A stretch of DNA of 64,000 nt from Bacteroidota bacterium. GTDB lineage: Bacteria > Bacteroidota > Bacteroidia > Bacteroidales > F082. The stretch covers positions 41,648-105,647 of the forward strand of contig JACNJS010000035.1 of the NCBI GenBank assembly GCA_014382445.1, given 5' to 3'. Of the stretch, positions 55,055 through 63,677 are shown piece by piece. The stretch's first letter is position 1. Every line of letters starts with the position of its first letter. Under the pieces are notes generated by a model. It saw only the letters and a list, made by a program, of their open reading frames with translations. It did no database searches and was not told the DNA's origin. The translations under genes were made by a program, and so were the position numbers.

Positions 55055-56050
55055 TTATTGAACGTAGGCATAGCCCATAATCTGGGCGCTGTTAAAGACA
55101 GTCATTCCTTTAGCTACCATAATATCATAGATCATGCCGTTAGCTCCATAAAGGAGTGATTTGGCATCGTATCCCAGTAAACGAAGATAAGCGGCTAGGA
55201 AAGAGCTCGTTTGACCGGTATAGCAATAGGCAACAATAGGTTTATTCGTTGGAAGTGTTTTCAAGTCAACCGATAGCTTTATTGAAGCTTTTGGTGTATA
55301 CTGCATAGCACCGGGAACATGTCCAGGATCGGTGTACTGATCAGCTGGCCAATAGTTGATAATGTAATAGCTTGCAAGGTTATCAAAAACCGTTTTGTTG
55401 GCAACCTTGGCCGGTGTGTATCCTTCAGCCAGGAGGGCTTCTACTCTAGCTTTGAGGATTGCTTGTCCGGTTGTTTGCCCTGTCGATAATACCGGCATGT
55501 CGCCAATAGGTCCCTTATCTGTGGCTGCTGCTGTAAATTGCGAGGCATACGTATTTCCAATAGCGCTCTCCCAGCCACCTGCAAAATCAGCATTCCAGGA
55601 GCACATACCCCATTTCATTGAGAAGACCTTATCATATCCCGTAATCCGAAGAAGGAGGGTCGCAAAACCGGCAGTTTGTCCGGAGTAACATACAATTACC
55701 ACTTTTTGATACGGGGTAAGATCAACGCCCTCGATGTGCGTTAGAATGTCACCAAGAGCTACATTATGTGCATTTGCAATGTGACCCGTTGCAAAATCAG
55801 TTGCGGAACGTATGTCGATGATATAAACCTGACCAGTTTGGTTAAGTGTAAAAACATCTGTAGCACTGGTGATAGATGGCATATCGGTGTTCACATAGTC
55901 TTTTGAAAGGGGTGAATTTGTTGATTCCAAGTATGCGGCCAGGACTTCCGATTCGTTAACAACGGGTATCGGATCTTCTTTCTCATTACAAGAAGTAACA
56001 AAGAGAAAAGCGAACAGGATACTAATGATCCAAAGATTTGATTTTTTCAT
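55055..56050 (-). CDS. Double-rhodanese lipoprotein
   Basis: 331 residues. Lipoprotein signal with lipobox Cys21 (FLFVTSC). Two rhodanese domains, both with the active-site Cys: VVIVCYSGQTAGFA in the first and IVAYCYTGQTSSFL in the second. Each has the upstream strand (YIIDIRSATDFATGHIANA; WPADQYTDPGHVPGA). Such proteins transfer sulfane sulfur from thiosulfate or persulfides. It is the second gene of an operon with a decaheme cytochrome, 61 bp after it, so sulfur-linked extracellular electron transfer is suggested. Confidence 0.92.
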   Translation of the reverse strand: MKKSNLWIISILFAFLFVTSCNEKEDPIPVVNESEVLAAYLESTNSPLSKDYVNTDMPSITSATDVFTLNQTGQVYIIDIRSATDFATGHIANAHNVALGDILTHIEGVDLTPYQKVVIVCYSGQTAGFATLLLRITGYDKVFSMKWGMCSWNADFAGGWESAIGNTYASQFTAAATDKGPIGDMPVLSTGQTTGQAILKARVEALLAEGYTPAKVANKTVFDNLASYYIINYWPADQYTDPGHVPGAMQYTPKASIKLSVDLKTLPTNKPIVAYCYTGQTSSFLAAYLRLLGYDAKSLLYGANGMIYDIMVAKGMTVFNSAQIMGYAYVQ

Positions 56051-56111
56051 AGTTTTACTGTGATTTTTGTTTTAGTTATTTAATTAATTATCTAATTTAT
56101 AATATTGTTAA

Positions 56112-57467
56112 TTATCTGAACCAGTAAGCCGGTAACTTGCCATCGACCGTGATCTTGGTAGTGGCGCCAACCTCCCAATCGAGCAGGTCATTCTGGAAGA
56201 GGTATAGTTCTGAATTTATTAATGTGCCCCCCTCATTCCGTATATGGCAGTTTGAGGAACACGATTTTCCGTTAGTAACTTGTGTCCGGTCTGTCCACTT
56301 CAGCAGATTATGAGGAGAGGTATAATTATAAGTAGGGAATGCCTCAAAGTTGGCATATTGTTCCACACCGTACTCTTTCCAATTATCCGGAGCAGCCAGG
56401 GTTCGCCGAACAAGGGTAAAATCAAAGCCGGGTACCACTTCGGGAATTGGATTGGATGCAATCTTGAAATCCATATAGGACGGGATGCGAGCTCCATCGC
56501 CATGAATGTGACAGCTTCCACAGTTGTTGTAAACCTGGGAATGGCAAACCTGGCAGTTGAAATCGTTTACGTGCATCGTGTGGTAGATATTGCTGGCGTC
56601 AATTCCTGTATGGCAATCATCACAGCGGGGTAAATTGGCATATGCATAACGTTGTTCCACCTTGTTCCCATCACCATGAAGGTCTCTTGATGTATGACAA
56701 TCCACGCAATTGTAACCTGCTTGAGTTAAATGAACATCGGGTTGAGTGCCGGGAGAGACTCCAAGATAAGCATGCCCACCTCGCGAAACATGACAGGTAA
56801 TACATACACTTTGCATATCTGGTGTTTTGGTAAATGAATGGCCGCTAAGCAAACCGCCTCCGCCCATAACTGGACGAACCACATGGCAACTGCCACAGGT
56901 TGCATGACATTGTGCACAATTGCTATTGTATCCTTCTATCTGGTGCTCAGGAAGTTGATCAAACTCATCGGCATTAGCTAAACCACTACGTATGGCTACC
57001 TTACGCTTCTGTCCGGTACCATTGTGTAAACTGGTTGAAAAATTTTCTACAATATCCTGGTGGCAAGATCCACACATTTCATTTGCGTATAATGAAGGAT
57101 GGGATATGAAGTCACCTGAATGTGCCAGGTTTTTATCATCAGTATTGTCGGCCCCATTATGACAGTTGATGCAACCAATCTGGTAGTGTCCAGATGTTTT
57201 GAATGCCTGGTAGCCGTCTCCACCCATGAAGACCCGGTCGTATGGTTCGTAATGTGGAGCATCACCCCCACAGCCTCCCGCAGGAGCAGCCGTATCTGGT
57301 GTGTATACCGCTTGCAGGTGGGCATAGTTGGTATGACACCCCTCGCAGGAAGCGACCGACGGTAGATCAGGGTCGTCGTTGGTTGTTGTTTTGGAGCATC
57401 CGGCAAAGATAAGCAATGCGAGCAAAGCTTGTATCCACAGGAGGTTTGTCTTCAAAAGTAGTTTCAT
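56112..57467 (-). CDS. Decaheme c-type cytochrome lipoprotein
   Basis: 451 residues with a lipoprotein signal (LLALLIFAGC). I count ten CXXCH haem motifs: CEGCH, CINCH, CGSCH, CAQCH, CGSCH, CITCH, CVDCH, CDDCH, CQVCH, CGSCH. One extra CX3CH (CSSNCH) near the C-terminus is a non-standard site. No catalytic domain is recognised (not nitrite or tetrathionate reductase by visible motifs). Surface or periplasmic electron conduit is the best guess. The gene leads the operon with the double-rhodanese lipoprotein, divergent from an FNR-like regulator. Confidence 0.9.
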   Translation of the reverse strand: MKLLLKTNLLWIQALLALLIFAGCSKTTTNDDPDLPSVASCEGCHTNYAHLQAVYTPDTAAPAGGCGGDAPHYEPYDRVFMGGDGYQAFKTSGHYQIGCINCHNGADNTDDKNLAHSGDFISHPSLYANEMCGSCHQDIVENFSTSLHNGTGQKRKVAIRSGLANADEFDQLPEHQIEGYNSNCAQCHATCGSCHVVRPVMGGGGLLSGHSFTKTPDMQSVCITCHVSRGGHAYLGVSPGTQPDVHLTQAGYNCVDCHTSRDLHGDGNKVEQRYAYANLPRCDDCHTGIDASNIYHTMHVNDFNCQVCHSQVYNNCGSCHIHGDGARIPSYMDFKIASNPIPEVVPGFDFTLVRRTLAAPDNWKEYGVEQYANFEAFPTYNYTSPHNLLKWTDRTQVTNGKSCSSNCHIRNEGGTLINSELYLFQNDLLDWEVGATTKITVDGKLPAYWFR

Positions 57468-57564
57468 AATTGTTATTTGTTTATCGTTCTTTTTGTTGCC
57501 GTAAAGGTCCTGCTTTTCCAGTTGTTAACAGCTAAACAATAGTTGTCATAGGCAGCAAACCCAA

Positions 57565-57599
57565 CTGTCCTTCGACAGAAATAAACCTGATTCAGATCA
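57565..57599. promoter_or_regulatory. FNR-type palindrome and second N4 dyad between cytochrome and regulator genes
   Basis: TGAT-TCAG-ATCA (57588-57599) is the core of an FNR box (TTGAT-N4-ATCAA). Beside it lies a second perfect dyad, CTGTC-CTTC-GACAG (57565-57578), with the same 4-bp spacer. The FNR-like dyad sits about 40 bp before the predicted start of the regulator gene, the class II activation position. Confidence 0.5.
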
Positions 57600-57618
57600 T
57601 TTATTTCAGATAAAGTTG

Positions 57619-57626
57619 TATTTTTG
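57619..57626 (+). promoter_or_regulatory. -7 element of the FNR-like regulator gene
   Basis: TATTTTTG (57619-57626) is a consensus -7 box with no recognisable -33 element at the correct distance, as expected of an activator-dependent promoter. The predicted start near 57633 gives a leader of about 16 nt to the ATG at 57649. Confidence 0.5.
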
Positions 57627-57648
57627 CACTTCTGAATTAATAATCTCG

Positions 57649-58344
57649 ATGGGAATCATTGAACAGTTCACCGGATGTACGATCAGTCCGCATAAATGCA
57701 GATGCTTTGAAAAGTTGTCGGACGAAGAGCAAAAAATACTGGCAGAGAAATCAGTAATTGTGAAATACAAGAAGGGCGAGATCATATGTAAGCAGGGCAG
57801 TTTTGCTTCTCATGTTATGTACATGGAGAATGGTCTGGCAAAGGTATTTATCGACAATGGTTTCGACACACTTGTTCTGAAAATTATACCTGATGGTAAT
57901 ATGCTTGGACTTTCTTCCTTAAGTGATGAGAACGACAAGTTTCAATATTCTGCCATGGCCTATATCGATTCGGAGATCAAGCTGATGGATATCATCTATT
58001 TTAAACAGCTTCTGTCTCAGAATTCGGCATTTGCGAAAGAGATCATTGATATTATGAGCAACAACAGCGTCCAGATCAATGGTCGATTTTTTTGCCTTAC
58101 ACATAAACAGTCGTACGGCAGACTGGCTGATATTCTGATCTGCTTGTCAGACCGCATTTTTAAAACTAATGAGTTTGTGTTACCCCTTTCAAGAAAAGAC
58201 CTGGCCGGCTTATCGGGGATGAGTTCGGAGACTGTCATCCGGATGCTGAAAAAATTCCATGACGACGGAATAATTAAACTTGAAGGCAAGAATTTCAAGA
58301 TACTGGATCATTCCAGGTTGAAACGGATAAGTGAGAAAGGGTAA
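57649..58344 (+). CDS. Crp/Fnr-family transcription regulator
   Basis: 231 residues from the ATG at 57649 (MGIIEQFTGC); the longer frame starts with TTG. The N-terminus holds three cysteines (C10, C17, C19 in TGCTISPHKCRC) and another in EIICKQGS, an FNR-like set that could bind an oxygen-sensing [4Fe-4S] cluster. Then come the cyclic-nucleotide-type beta-barrel and a helix-turn-helix (LAGLSGMSSETVIRMLKKF) keeping the Glu and Arg that read the FNR/CRP half-site. Divergent from the decaheme-rhodanese operon and probably its regulator. Confidence 0.9.
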   Translation: MGIIEQFTGCTISPHKCRCFEKLSDEEQKILAEKSVIVKYKKGEIICKQGSFASHVMYMENGLAKVFIDNGFDTLVLKIIPDGNMLGLSSLSDENDKFQYSAMAYIDSEIKLMDIIYFKQLLSQNSAFAKEIIDIMSNNSVQINGRFFCLTHKQSYGRLADILICLSDRIFKTNEFVLPLSRKDLAGLSGMSSETVIRMLKKFHDDGIIKLEGKNFKILDHSRLKRISEKG

Positions 58345-58710
58345 AAGGGTTGAAGTTCGAGGATCGTTGTCGAAAGACGTGGGGCGAGGATTAATGTTCG
58401 AGTTTAATTTACAATCCTTAGAGTGCAATTTTTACTCACTAATTCAACATTGCCCTCATCACTATCACTTTCATGAGCAGGCCTCCATAAGGCAGCTTCC
58501 ATCAGTGCAGCTCAATCTGTTGCAAGCTTTATCACACTTTCAATACTTTCACCCGAAAGTCAATTGACAATTGAAAAAACTCGAAATTTAAAAAACCAAA
58601 AGCAATGTCCCGCTTGCGTCTCTGGTCTTTTTTTTATACGCCAAATCTCAAGCGAGCTTGGGCTTGGCTATAAAAAAATCCCTGCACCAACGTGCAATGC
58701 TTTTGCTTTG
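58345..58710. other. Gene-free stretch downstream of the regulator, ending at tRNA-Pro
   Basis: 366 bp. The left 245 bp shows no coding frame, only short words (GTTCGAG, CATCA). The right part holds the terminator hairpin at 58629-58678 and a larger imperfect inverted repeat (CAAAAGCAATG at 58597-58607 against CAATGCTTTTG at 58695-58705). Confidence 0.6.
58629..58678 (-). terminator. Strong A/T-flanked hairpin downstream of tRNA-Pro
   Basis: TTTTTTTATA-c-GCCAA-atct-CAAGC-ga-GCTTG-ggc-TTGGC-TATAAAAAAA: nested stems extend into the flanking A/T tracts. On the minus strand it follows tRNA-Pro by about 33 bp and ends in a T-tract, so it should terminate that transcript. It would work from the other side too. 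Confidence 0.7.
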
Positions 58711-58785
58711 TCGGGGTGAGAAGATTCGAACTTCCGACCTCGTCGTCCCGAACGACGCGCGCTAACCGGGCTGCGCTACACCCCG
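58711..58785 (-). tRNA. tRNA-Pro, anticodon CGG
   Basis: Minus-strand cloverleaf: acceptor CGGGGTG/CACCCCG, D-arm GCGC...GCGC with AGCCCGGTTA loop, anticodon stem CGTCG/CGACG with loop TTCGGGA (anticodon CGG), 5-bp variable loop AGGTC, T-arm GGAAG-TTCGAAT-CTTCT. The discriminator is A, and no CCA is encoded. Length 75 nt. Confidence 0.97.
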
Positions 58786-58809
58786 AAAATTGAATTGCAA
58801 AAATAATTT

Positions 58810-59610
58810 CTATTGTATTATAATTTTTCGGGATGGTGATTTATATCCCGCAGTTTTAATATTATAGAAATATACGCCTTTAGAAAAAAGCATCGTATTC
58901 AACCTGTAATTATTTGCATCTGGATTTATTTTTTTTCGATACACTTCTACTCCAAGTTCATTGTAAATTAAAATACTAGCATCCCCTGAAGACTGATTCA
59001 CCTCATAAGGTATAGTGATAAAGCTAACTGCTGGATTAGGAAAAGCATTTTTTAATTTTATACCCCCTTCGATTTCGTTAACTGAATATGGGACTCCGGG
59101 AATACTATAAACGTTAGTGGCTGAGGTAAATGGAACTATGGAAAAATCATAAACATATACCAATAGATTAGCTTCAGCATCATCAACTTTATAAATAGAT
59201 GAATAACCTCCACCCGGGACATCTAAAAAAGTTACTCCATTTTCGTTTATAACTTTTGTTGTATAATAGTAATAACCACTTGTATCGCTGGTTATTATGT
59301 ATTCATAAAAAACTACCAAAAGTTCAATATTATTATCGTTATTAAATAATTTTGATGAAACATAGGCTACGTCGTCAATATAGTTGTTTGCAGCGACATC
59401 AATATTAATGGATTTCCATAGTGAATGATCCAGGTTATAAATCAGACACTGGCTTGCCTCAAAATCTACCCCAAAGTATTTATAACCAACATCTTCAATG
59501 TTAGTAACATATACGGCCTCGTTGTAAGTGTTTATTAATGATATCTGGCAAATAACTTGAGTTTGAATTAACAAAAATGCAATAATTGTTAGTATGAGAT
59601 ATTTTTTCAT
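58810..59610 (-). CDS. Secreted T9SS cargo protein of unknown function
   Basis: 266 residues. Signal peptide (ILTIIAFLLIQTQVICQ). Central beta-rich region of tyrosine-heavy strands (YIITSDTSGYYYYTTKVINENG). The last 80 residues are a type A sorting domain (LKNAFPNPAVSFITIPYEV, SKGVYFYNIKTAG), so it is exported by the T9SS and attached to the surface. The 180-residue functional part is not recognised. It stands alone, next to tRNA-Pro. Confidence 0.85.
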   Translation of the reverse strand: MKKYLILTIIAFLLIQTQVICQISLINTYNEAVYVTNIEDVGYKYFGVDFEASQCLIYNLDHSLWKSINIDVAANNYIDDVAYVSSKLFNNDNNIELLVVFYEYIITSDTSGYYYYTTKVINENGVTFLDVPGGGYSSIYKVDDAEANLLVYVYDFSIVPFTSATNVYSIPGVPYSVNEIEGGIKLKNAFPNPAVSFITIPYEVNQSSGDASILIYNELGVEVYRKKINPDANNYRLNTMLFSKGVYFYNIKTAGYKSPSRKIIIQ

Positions 59611-59882
59611 AATGCAGATTTTTAATTATGCTTTTACAATACAAAATTAATGCTTTTCAAGATACTGTAGATTTTATCAGTATTGATTTTTGTTTCTGCC
59701 TTTACAGATTAAATTTTAAACAGAATAAAGAGATTGTACTTGACGAAAACCTGATATTTATATTCTTGATGTACTCAAATCATTTATAGCCAACATCTAA
59801 ATACATGCAAAAAAACAATTAATTTACTTGCATAATCAATCCTTTTATTGTATATTTACAAAACTCTATTAAATGATTAACC

Positions 59883-61004
59883 ATGCCAGAAAGAATTCAA
59901 ATACTTGATACGCTTACATACATGAGGGCACAGTTGCTGTGTGCAATGCTTGAAGAAAACGGCATAGAATGTTTCATGACAAATATTAATCGTATTAAAG
60001 AGGCCCGGGGAGGCGTTAAGGTGAAGATTAATGAATCGGATGCGAGAAATGCTATGGACATTTACAAGAAATTTAAAAACGCCTATGGGGAGCAAAAAGA
60101 ACCCGCAGTTAATTACATGAAAAGCATTCGCCGTATTTTAGTGCCTGTTGATTTTACGCCCCATTCCGAAAATGCCATTCATTATGCTTTGATGGTAGCT
60201 ACGTTTTTAAAGGCCGAGATAAAACTTTTTAATGCTTACATTGACCCCATCGGCAGTCCCCAAACCTATTTTGAGTCGTATGCCTATCATCCTGATTTTG
60301 ATAAAATAATGAAGGAGATTGAAGAAGAAACTGATAGAAGTTTGCAGGCATTAACACACAGAATAAAAACAAAAATTAAAGAAATGAAAATAGTTGGTGT
60401 AAATATTTCTTATGATATGGCAAAGGGAAATGCATTAAATGCTGTATTACTCGAAACTGAAGAATACAACCCCGGGCTTATTATTATTGGAACACGAGGT
60501 AGTGAACTCGACGGAATTAAATCTTTTGGCAGTTTCACTTCACAAATTATCGACAAATCACCGATTCCGGTGCTTGCTATTCCATCGGGTTATAACACGC
60601 AAAATGTAAGACCTCCTAAACGGATATTATATGCTACTGATTATGACAAAACCGACTTTTCTGCATTAAGCAGATTAACTTCAATTGCTCATCCGTTTAA
60701 TGCAAAAGTATATTGTGTTCATGTTGCACAAAATGATGTAAAAAAGGAAGATGAATTGCAAATGCTTGAATTAAGAAAATTTCTGTTTGATGTATTGGGA
60801 GAGTCAAACATTGAATGTGGATTGTTAGAAAGTGATGAACTACAACTGGGGATTGAAAAATTTATTAAATCTCGTAAGATAGATGTGTTGGCTCTCACAA
60901 CTCAAAAAAGAAACCTGTTACAAAGGTTATTTAAACCAAGCGTAACGAAAAAATTTCTATTTCAGTCGGATATTCCACTGCTTGTTTTTCAGGCACTACC
61001 ATAA
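59883..61004 (+). CDS. DUF2007-like domain fused to tandem universal stress domains
   Basis: 373 residues. Residues 1-70 (RIQILDTLTYMRAQLLCAMLEENGIECFM then VKVKINESDARNAMDI) resemble the DUF2007 'signal transducer' fold. Residues about 80-220 and 225-373 are two UspA domains (RRILVPVDFTPHSENAIHYAL, LIIIGTRGSELDG; KRILYATDYDKTDFSALSRL, DVLALTTQKRNLL). The first keeps the ATP motif G-T-R-G-x(n)-G-S (GTRGSELDGIKSFGSFTS); the second is degenerate. Likely a cytosolic stress or nucleotide-binding protein. Confidence 0.85.
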   Translation: MPERIQILDTLTYMRAQLLCAMLEENGIECFMTNINRIKEARGGVKVKINESDARNAMDIYKKFKNAYGEQKEPAVNYMKSIRRILVPVDFTPHSENAIHYALMVATFLKAEIKLFNAYIDPIGSPQTYFESYAYHPDFDKIMKEIEEETDRSLQALTHRIKTKIKEMKIVGVNISYDMAKGNALNAVLLETEEYNPGLIIIGTRGSELDGIKSFGSFTSQIIDKSPIPVLAIPSGYNTQNVRPPKRILYATDYDKTDFSALSRLTSIAHPFNAKVYCVHVAQNDVKKEDELQMLELRKFLFDVLGESNIECGLLESDELQLGIEKFIKSRKIDVLALTTQKRNLLQRLFKPSVTKKFLFQSDIPLLVFQALP

Positions 61005-61364
61005 TCAATCAGGATAAAAAGCATCAATAATGTGATGAATTTTCGTTTCTTTATTATTAAAGATTATTGCCACAATATCGAAACGTGCCTCTAAATCAAG
61101 GTTCTTTTCTTCAAGATAAGCTTCGGTAGCTCGTATCAGAAAGATTTCTTTTTGTGAGTCAACAGCATCTTCAGGAAATCCGTAGTAGGCAGTGCTTCTT
61201 GTTTTTACCTCAACAATTACCAGTTCGTCACCATCTTTCGCAACAATGTCGATTTCGTCTTTATCAAAACGCCAATTAGTATCGATAATAGTATAACCTT
61301 TGTCGGAAAGCAATTTTTTTGCGATCTCCTCACCCTTTTTACCAAGTTCGTTATGCCTGGCCAT
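61005..61364 (-). CDS. yraN: UPF0102 protein YraN (nuclease-fold, unknown function)
   Basis: 119 residues with the restriction-endonuclease-like fold: HNELGKKGEEIAKKLLSDKGY, DKDEIDIVAKDGDELVIVEVKTRS (the D-x(n)-E-V-K active-site pattern) and FPEDAVDSQKEIFLI. Role unproven; homologues bind Holliday-junction-like DNA. Its ATG overlaps the last base of the upstream MBL-fold gene. Confidence 0.93.
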   Translation of the reverse strand: MARHNELGKKGEEIAKKLLSDKGYTIIDTNWRFDKDEIDIVAKDGDELVIVEVKTRSTAYYGFPEDAVDSQKEIFLIRATEAYLEEKNLDLEARFDIVAIIFNNKETKIHHIIDAFYPD

Positions 61365-62206
61365 TATAAAAAGTCACTTAATTTACCTGATTTTTTAACC
61401 CTTACTCCCTTTGGCGTATCGTGTATTGTGCATGCTTCATTATATAAATCGTGTTCAAAAAAAAGTATGTAATTGTTTTTTAACGCATCTTCAAAAAATC
61501 GATCTTTATCTTTAAGTGTTAACAAAGGCCTTGTGTCGTAAGCCATAATCCAAGGCATGGGAATGTGAGCAGTTGCAGGAAGAAGGTCGGCCATAAAGAC
61601 AACTGTTTTCCCGTTTATTTTTATATGTGGGATAACTTGCCCTTCGGTGTGTCCGTTGTACATTTTAAATGTGATATTGGGAATAAATTCACCTTCATCT
61701 TCAATTAAATTAAGCTTGCCGCTTTCTTCGATTGGCAGTATGTTTTCTTTAAGGAAAGAAGCTTTTTCGCGGCGATTTGGATTAATCGCCCAGTCATATT
61801 GTTTTCGGCTGGTCCAGTATGTAGCATTTGGGAAAGCAAGTTCATAGCCCGATTTATCGTAATTCCATTTAACACTACCCCCGCAATGATCGAAGTGCAT
61901 ATGTGTGAGAATAACATCGGTTATATTTTCAGGTGATTCACCTGCTTTAGCAAGCGAAGCCTCAAGAGTGTCATCACCATTCAGATAATAATGTGTCAGC
62001 CATTTTTCATCCTGCTTATTTCCTATACCATTATCGATCAATATTTTTCTGTCGCCATCAACAAACAGCAAACAACGCATCGACCAGTTACATAAATTAT
62101 TTTCGTCGGCAGGATATGCTTTTTGCCACATTACTTTTGGCACAACGCCAAACATAGCGCCACCGTCTAACTTTAAATTTCCAGTTTCAATAGGGTAAAG
62201 TTTCAT
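61364..62206 (-). CDS. Metallo-beta-lactamase-fold hydrolase
   Basis: About 280 residues from the ATG at 62206 (MKLYPIETG); two residues longer would need a TTG. Binuclear zinc motif ILTHMHFDHCGG (HxHxDH), then NGHTEGQVIP (His), VFMADLLP (Asp) and FFEHDLY (His). Family includes lactonases and other hydrolases; no lactonase-specific Tyr loop could be assigned. Coupled to yraN. Confidence 0.88.
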   Translation of the reverse strand: MKLYPIETGNLKLDGGAMFGVVPKVMWQKAYPADENNLCNWSMRCLLFVDGDRKILIDNGIGNKQDEKWLTHYYLNGDDTLEASLAKAGESPENITDVILTHMHFDHCGGSVKWNYDKSGYELAFPNATYWTSRKQYDWAINPNRREKASFLKENILPIEESGKLNLIEDEGEFIPNITFKMYNGHTEGQVIPHIKINGKTVVFMADLLPATAHIPMPWIMAYDTRPLLTLKDKDRFFEDALKNNYILFFEHDLYNEACTIHDTPKGVRVKKSGKLSDFL

Positions 62207-62263
62207 ATTCAATTAGTTATTAAATGACTTTCAAATTTTCAGTTGGCAAAGTTATGTTTTTTT

Positions 62264-62405
62264 TGGGGAATAGAGTTTAGGGGAATAGGGTATAGGGGGA
62301 ATAAGGTATAGGGAATAGGGGGAATAGGGTATAGGGGGAAGGGAAGGGAAATCTTATACTTTATACCCTTATACCTTATACCCAATACCTTTATACCCAA
62401 TACCC
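62264..62405. repeat. Mirror-like G-rich/C-rich inverted array upstream of the MBL gene
   Basis: G-rich half (62264-62350) is built of GGGAATAGGGTATA-like units; C-rich half (62352-62405) of TATACCTTATACCC-like units, the reverse complement in kind. The two can pair into a long imperfect hairpin in the 200-bp gap between rodA and the MBL gene. Confidence 0.7.
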
Positions 62406-62417
62406 ACGTTCACCTCA

Positions 62418-63677
62418 CTACAAAACATTCAGCCTATTTGCATCTTGTTTAATAAAAATAAAAAGTAATACGGTAGTTGCCCATAATGACGAACCTCCGT
62501 AGCTTAGAAACGGCAACGGAATGCCCACAACTGGGGCCAGCCCAATTGTCATGCCTATATTAATAGCAAAGTGAAAAAACAATACCGACACTACACCATA
62601 ACCGTATATTCTGCTAAACTTTGAGCGCTGTCGCTCAGCTAGCACAACAATACGAATCAACAAAGCAAGAAACAATAATATTACTGTTGTTACCCCTAAA
62701 AACCCCCACTCTTCACCTACTGTACAAAAAATAAAATCGGTACTTTGTTCAGGAACGAAATTATACCGGGTTAGCACACCTTTTCGAAACCCTTTACCTG
62801 TAAATCCTCCAGAGCCTATAGCAATTTTCGATTGGTTAACATTGTAGCCGGCACCTTGAATATCTTCTTCAATTCCAAGAAGTACGTTTATTCGTTTTTT
62901 TTGATGAGGCTCAAGCACCTTTTCAAATGCGTAATTAACACTAAAAACGAAAGCTGCTGAAAGTATTAATATCCCTAATATTGATTTCCAATGCTTACGC
63001 AGACTTTTAAATAATAGGAAGACAATAAATGAAAGAGCCATTAAAACACCAATAACATATAATTCGCTAAATAAAAGGGTTACAACAAATAGTACCATCA
63101 TAACTATTCCTACAATTAATATTAAACCCGAAAAACCTTCGCGAAAAAGTACTATCACAAAAGAAAAATAAACCAGTGCTGAACCGGCATCATTTTGCAA
63201 GAGTATTAAAATGGCTGGTACTGCCAAAATCGCAAGAGACCAAAGCTTTGTTTTAAGCTTTCTCATGTCAATATTTAAAGTGCTAAGAAATTTTGCCATA
63301 GCAAGTGCCGTTGCAAATTTTGCAAATTCGGCAGGTTGAATGGCAATATCTCCAATCTTAAACCATGATTTTGATCCTGCAACAGTACTCCCAAAAAACA
63401 GCACCCCAACTAATATCAACAACAACCCAAAATAAAAGAAATAAGAAAACGTACTAAAAAATTTAGCATCAATAACAAGTATTATCAGCGCAAGAACTGC
63501 GGCAAGGCCTATCCATATCAATTGTTTTCCATAACGTGTGGTTATGTCGAAAAGAGAGGTAACATCATCACCTGCCGTGGCTGTGAATATACTTAGCCAA
63601 CCCAATGTTACTAGTAGGGCGTAAATAGTTACCGTAAACCAATCAATATTTCCTGATATTTTCTCGCGCCTTCTCAA
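62418..63677 (-). CDS. rodA: Rod-shape SEDS peptidoglycan polymerase RodA
   Basis: 419 residues, multi-pass (about 10 helices) SEDS protein that polymerises lipid II in elongation with PBP2. Starts at TTG 63677, supported because conserved sequence begins at once (ISGNIDWFTVTIYALLV) and TTGA overlaps the upstream mrdA stop by 4 bp. Signatures: NDAGSALVYFSFV, AIGSGGFTGKGFRKG, FVPEQSTDFIFCTVGEEWGF and the C-terminal GIPLPFLSYGGSSL. The catalytic Asp of TDFIF is present. Confidence 0.96.
   Translation of the reverse strand: MRRREKISGNIDWFTVTIYALLVTLGWLSIFTATAGDDVTSLFDITTRYGKQLIWIGLAAVLALIILVIDAKFFSTFSYFFYFGLLLILVGVLFFGSTVAGSKSWFKIGDIAIQPAEFAKFATALAMAKFLSTLNIDMRKLKTKLWSLAILAVPAILILLQNDAGSALVYFSFVIVLFREGFSGLILIVGIVMMVLFVVTLLFSELYVIGVLMALSFIVFLLFKSLRKHWKSILGILILSAAFVFSVNYAFEKVLEPHQKKRINVLLGIEEDIQGAGYNVNQSKIAIGSGGFTGKGFRKGVLTRYNFVPEQSTDFIFCTVGEEWGFLGVTTVILLFLALLIRIVVLAERQRSKFSRIYGYGVVSVLFFHFAINIGMTIGLAPVVGIPLPFLSYGGSSLWATTVLLFIFIKQDANRLNVL

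Noticed and set aside
58711..58785. Integrative element attachment site at tRNA-Pro
   Set aside because: No integrase gene and no copy of the tRNA 3' end within the neighbouring sequence.
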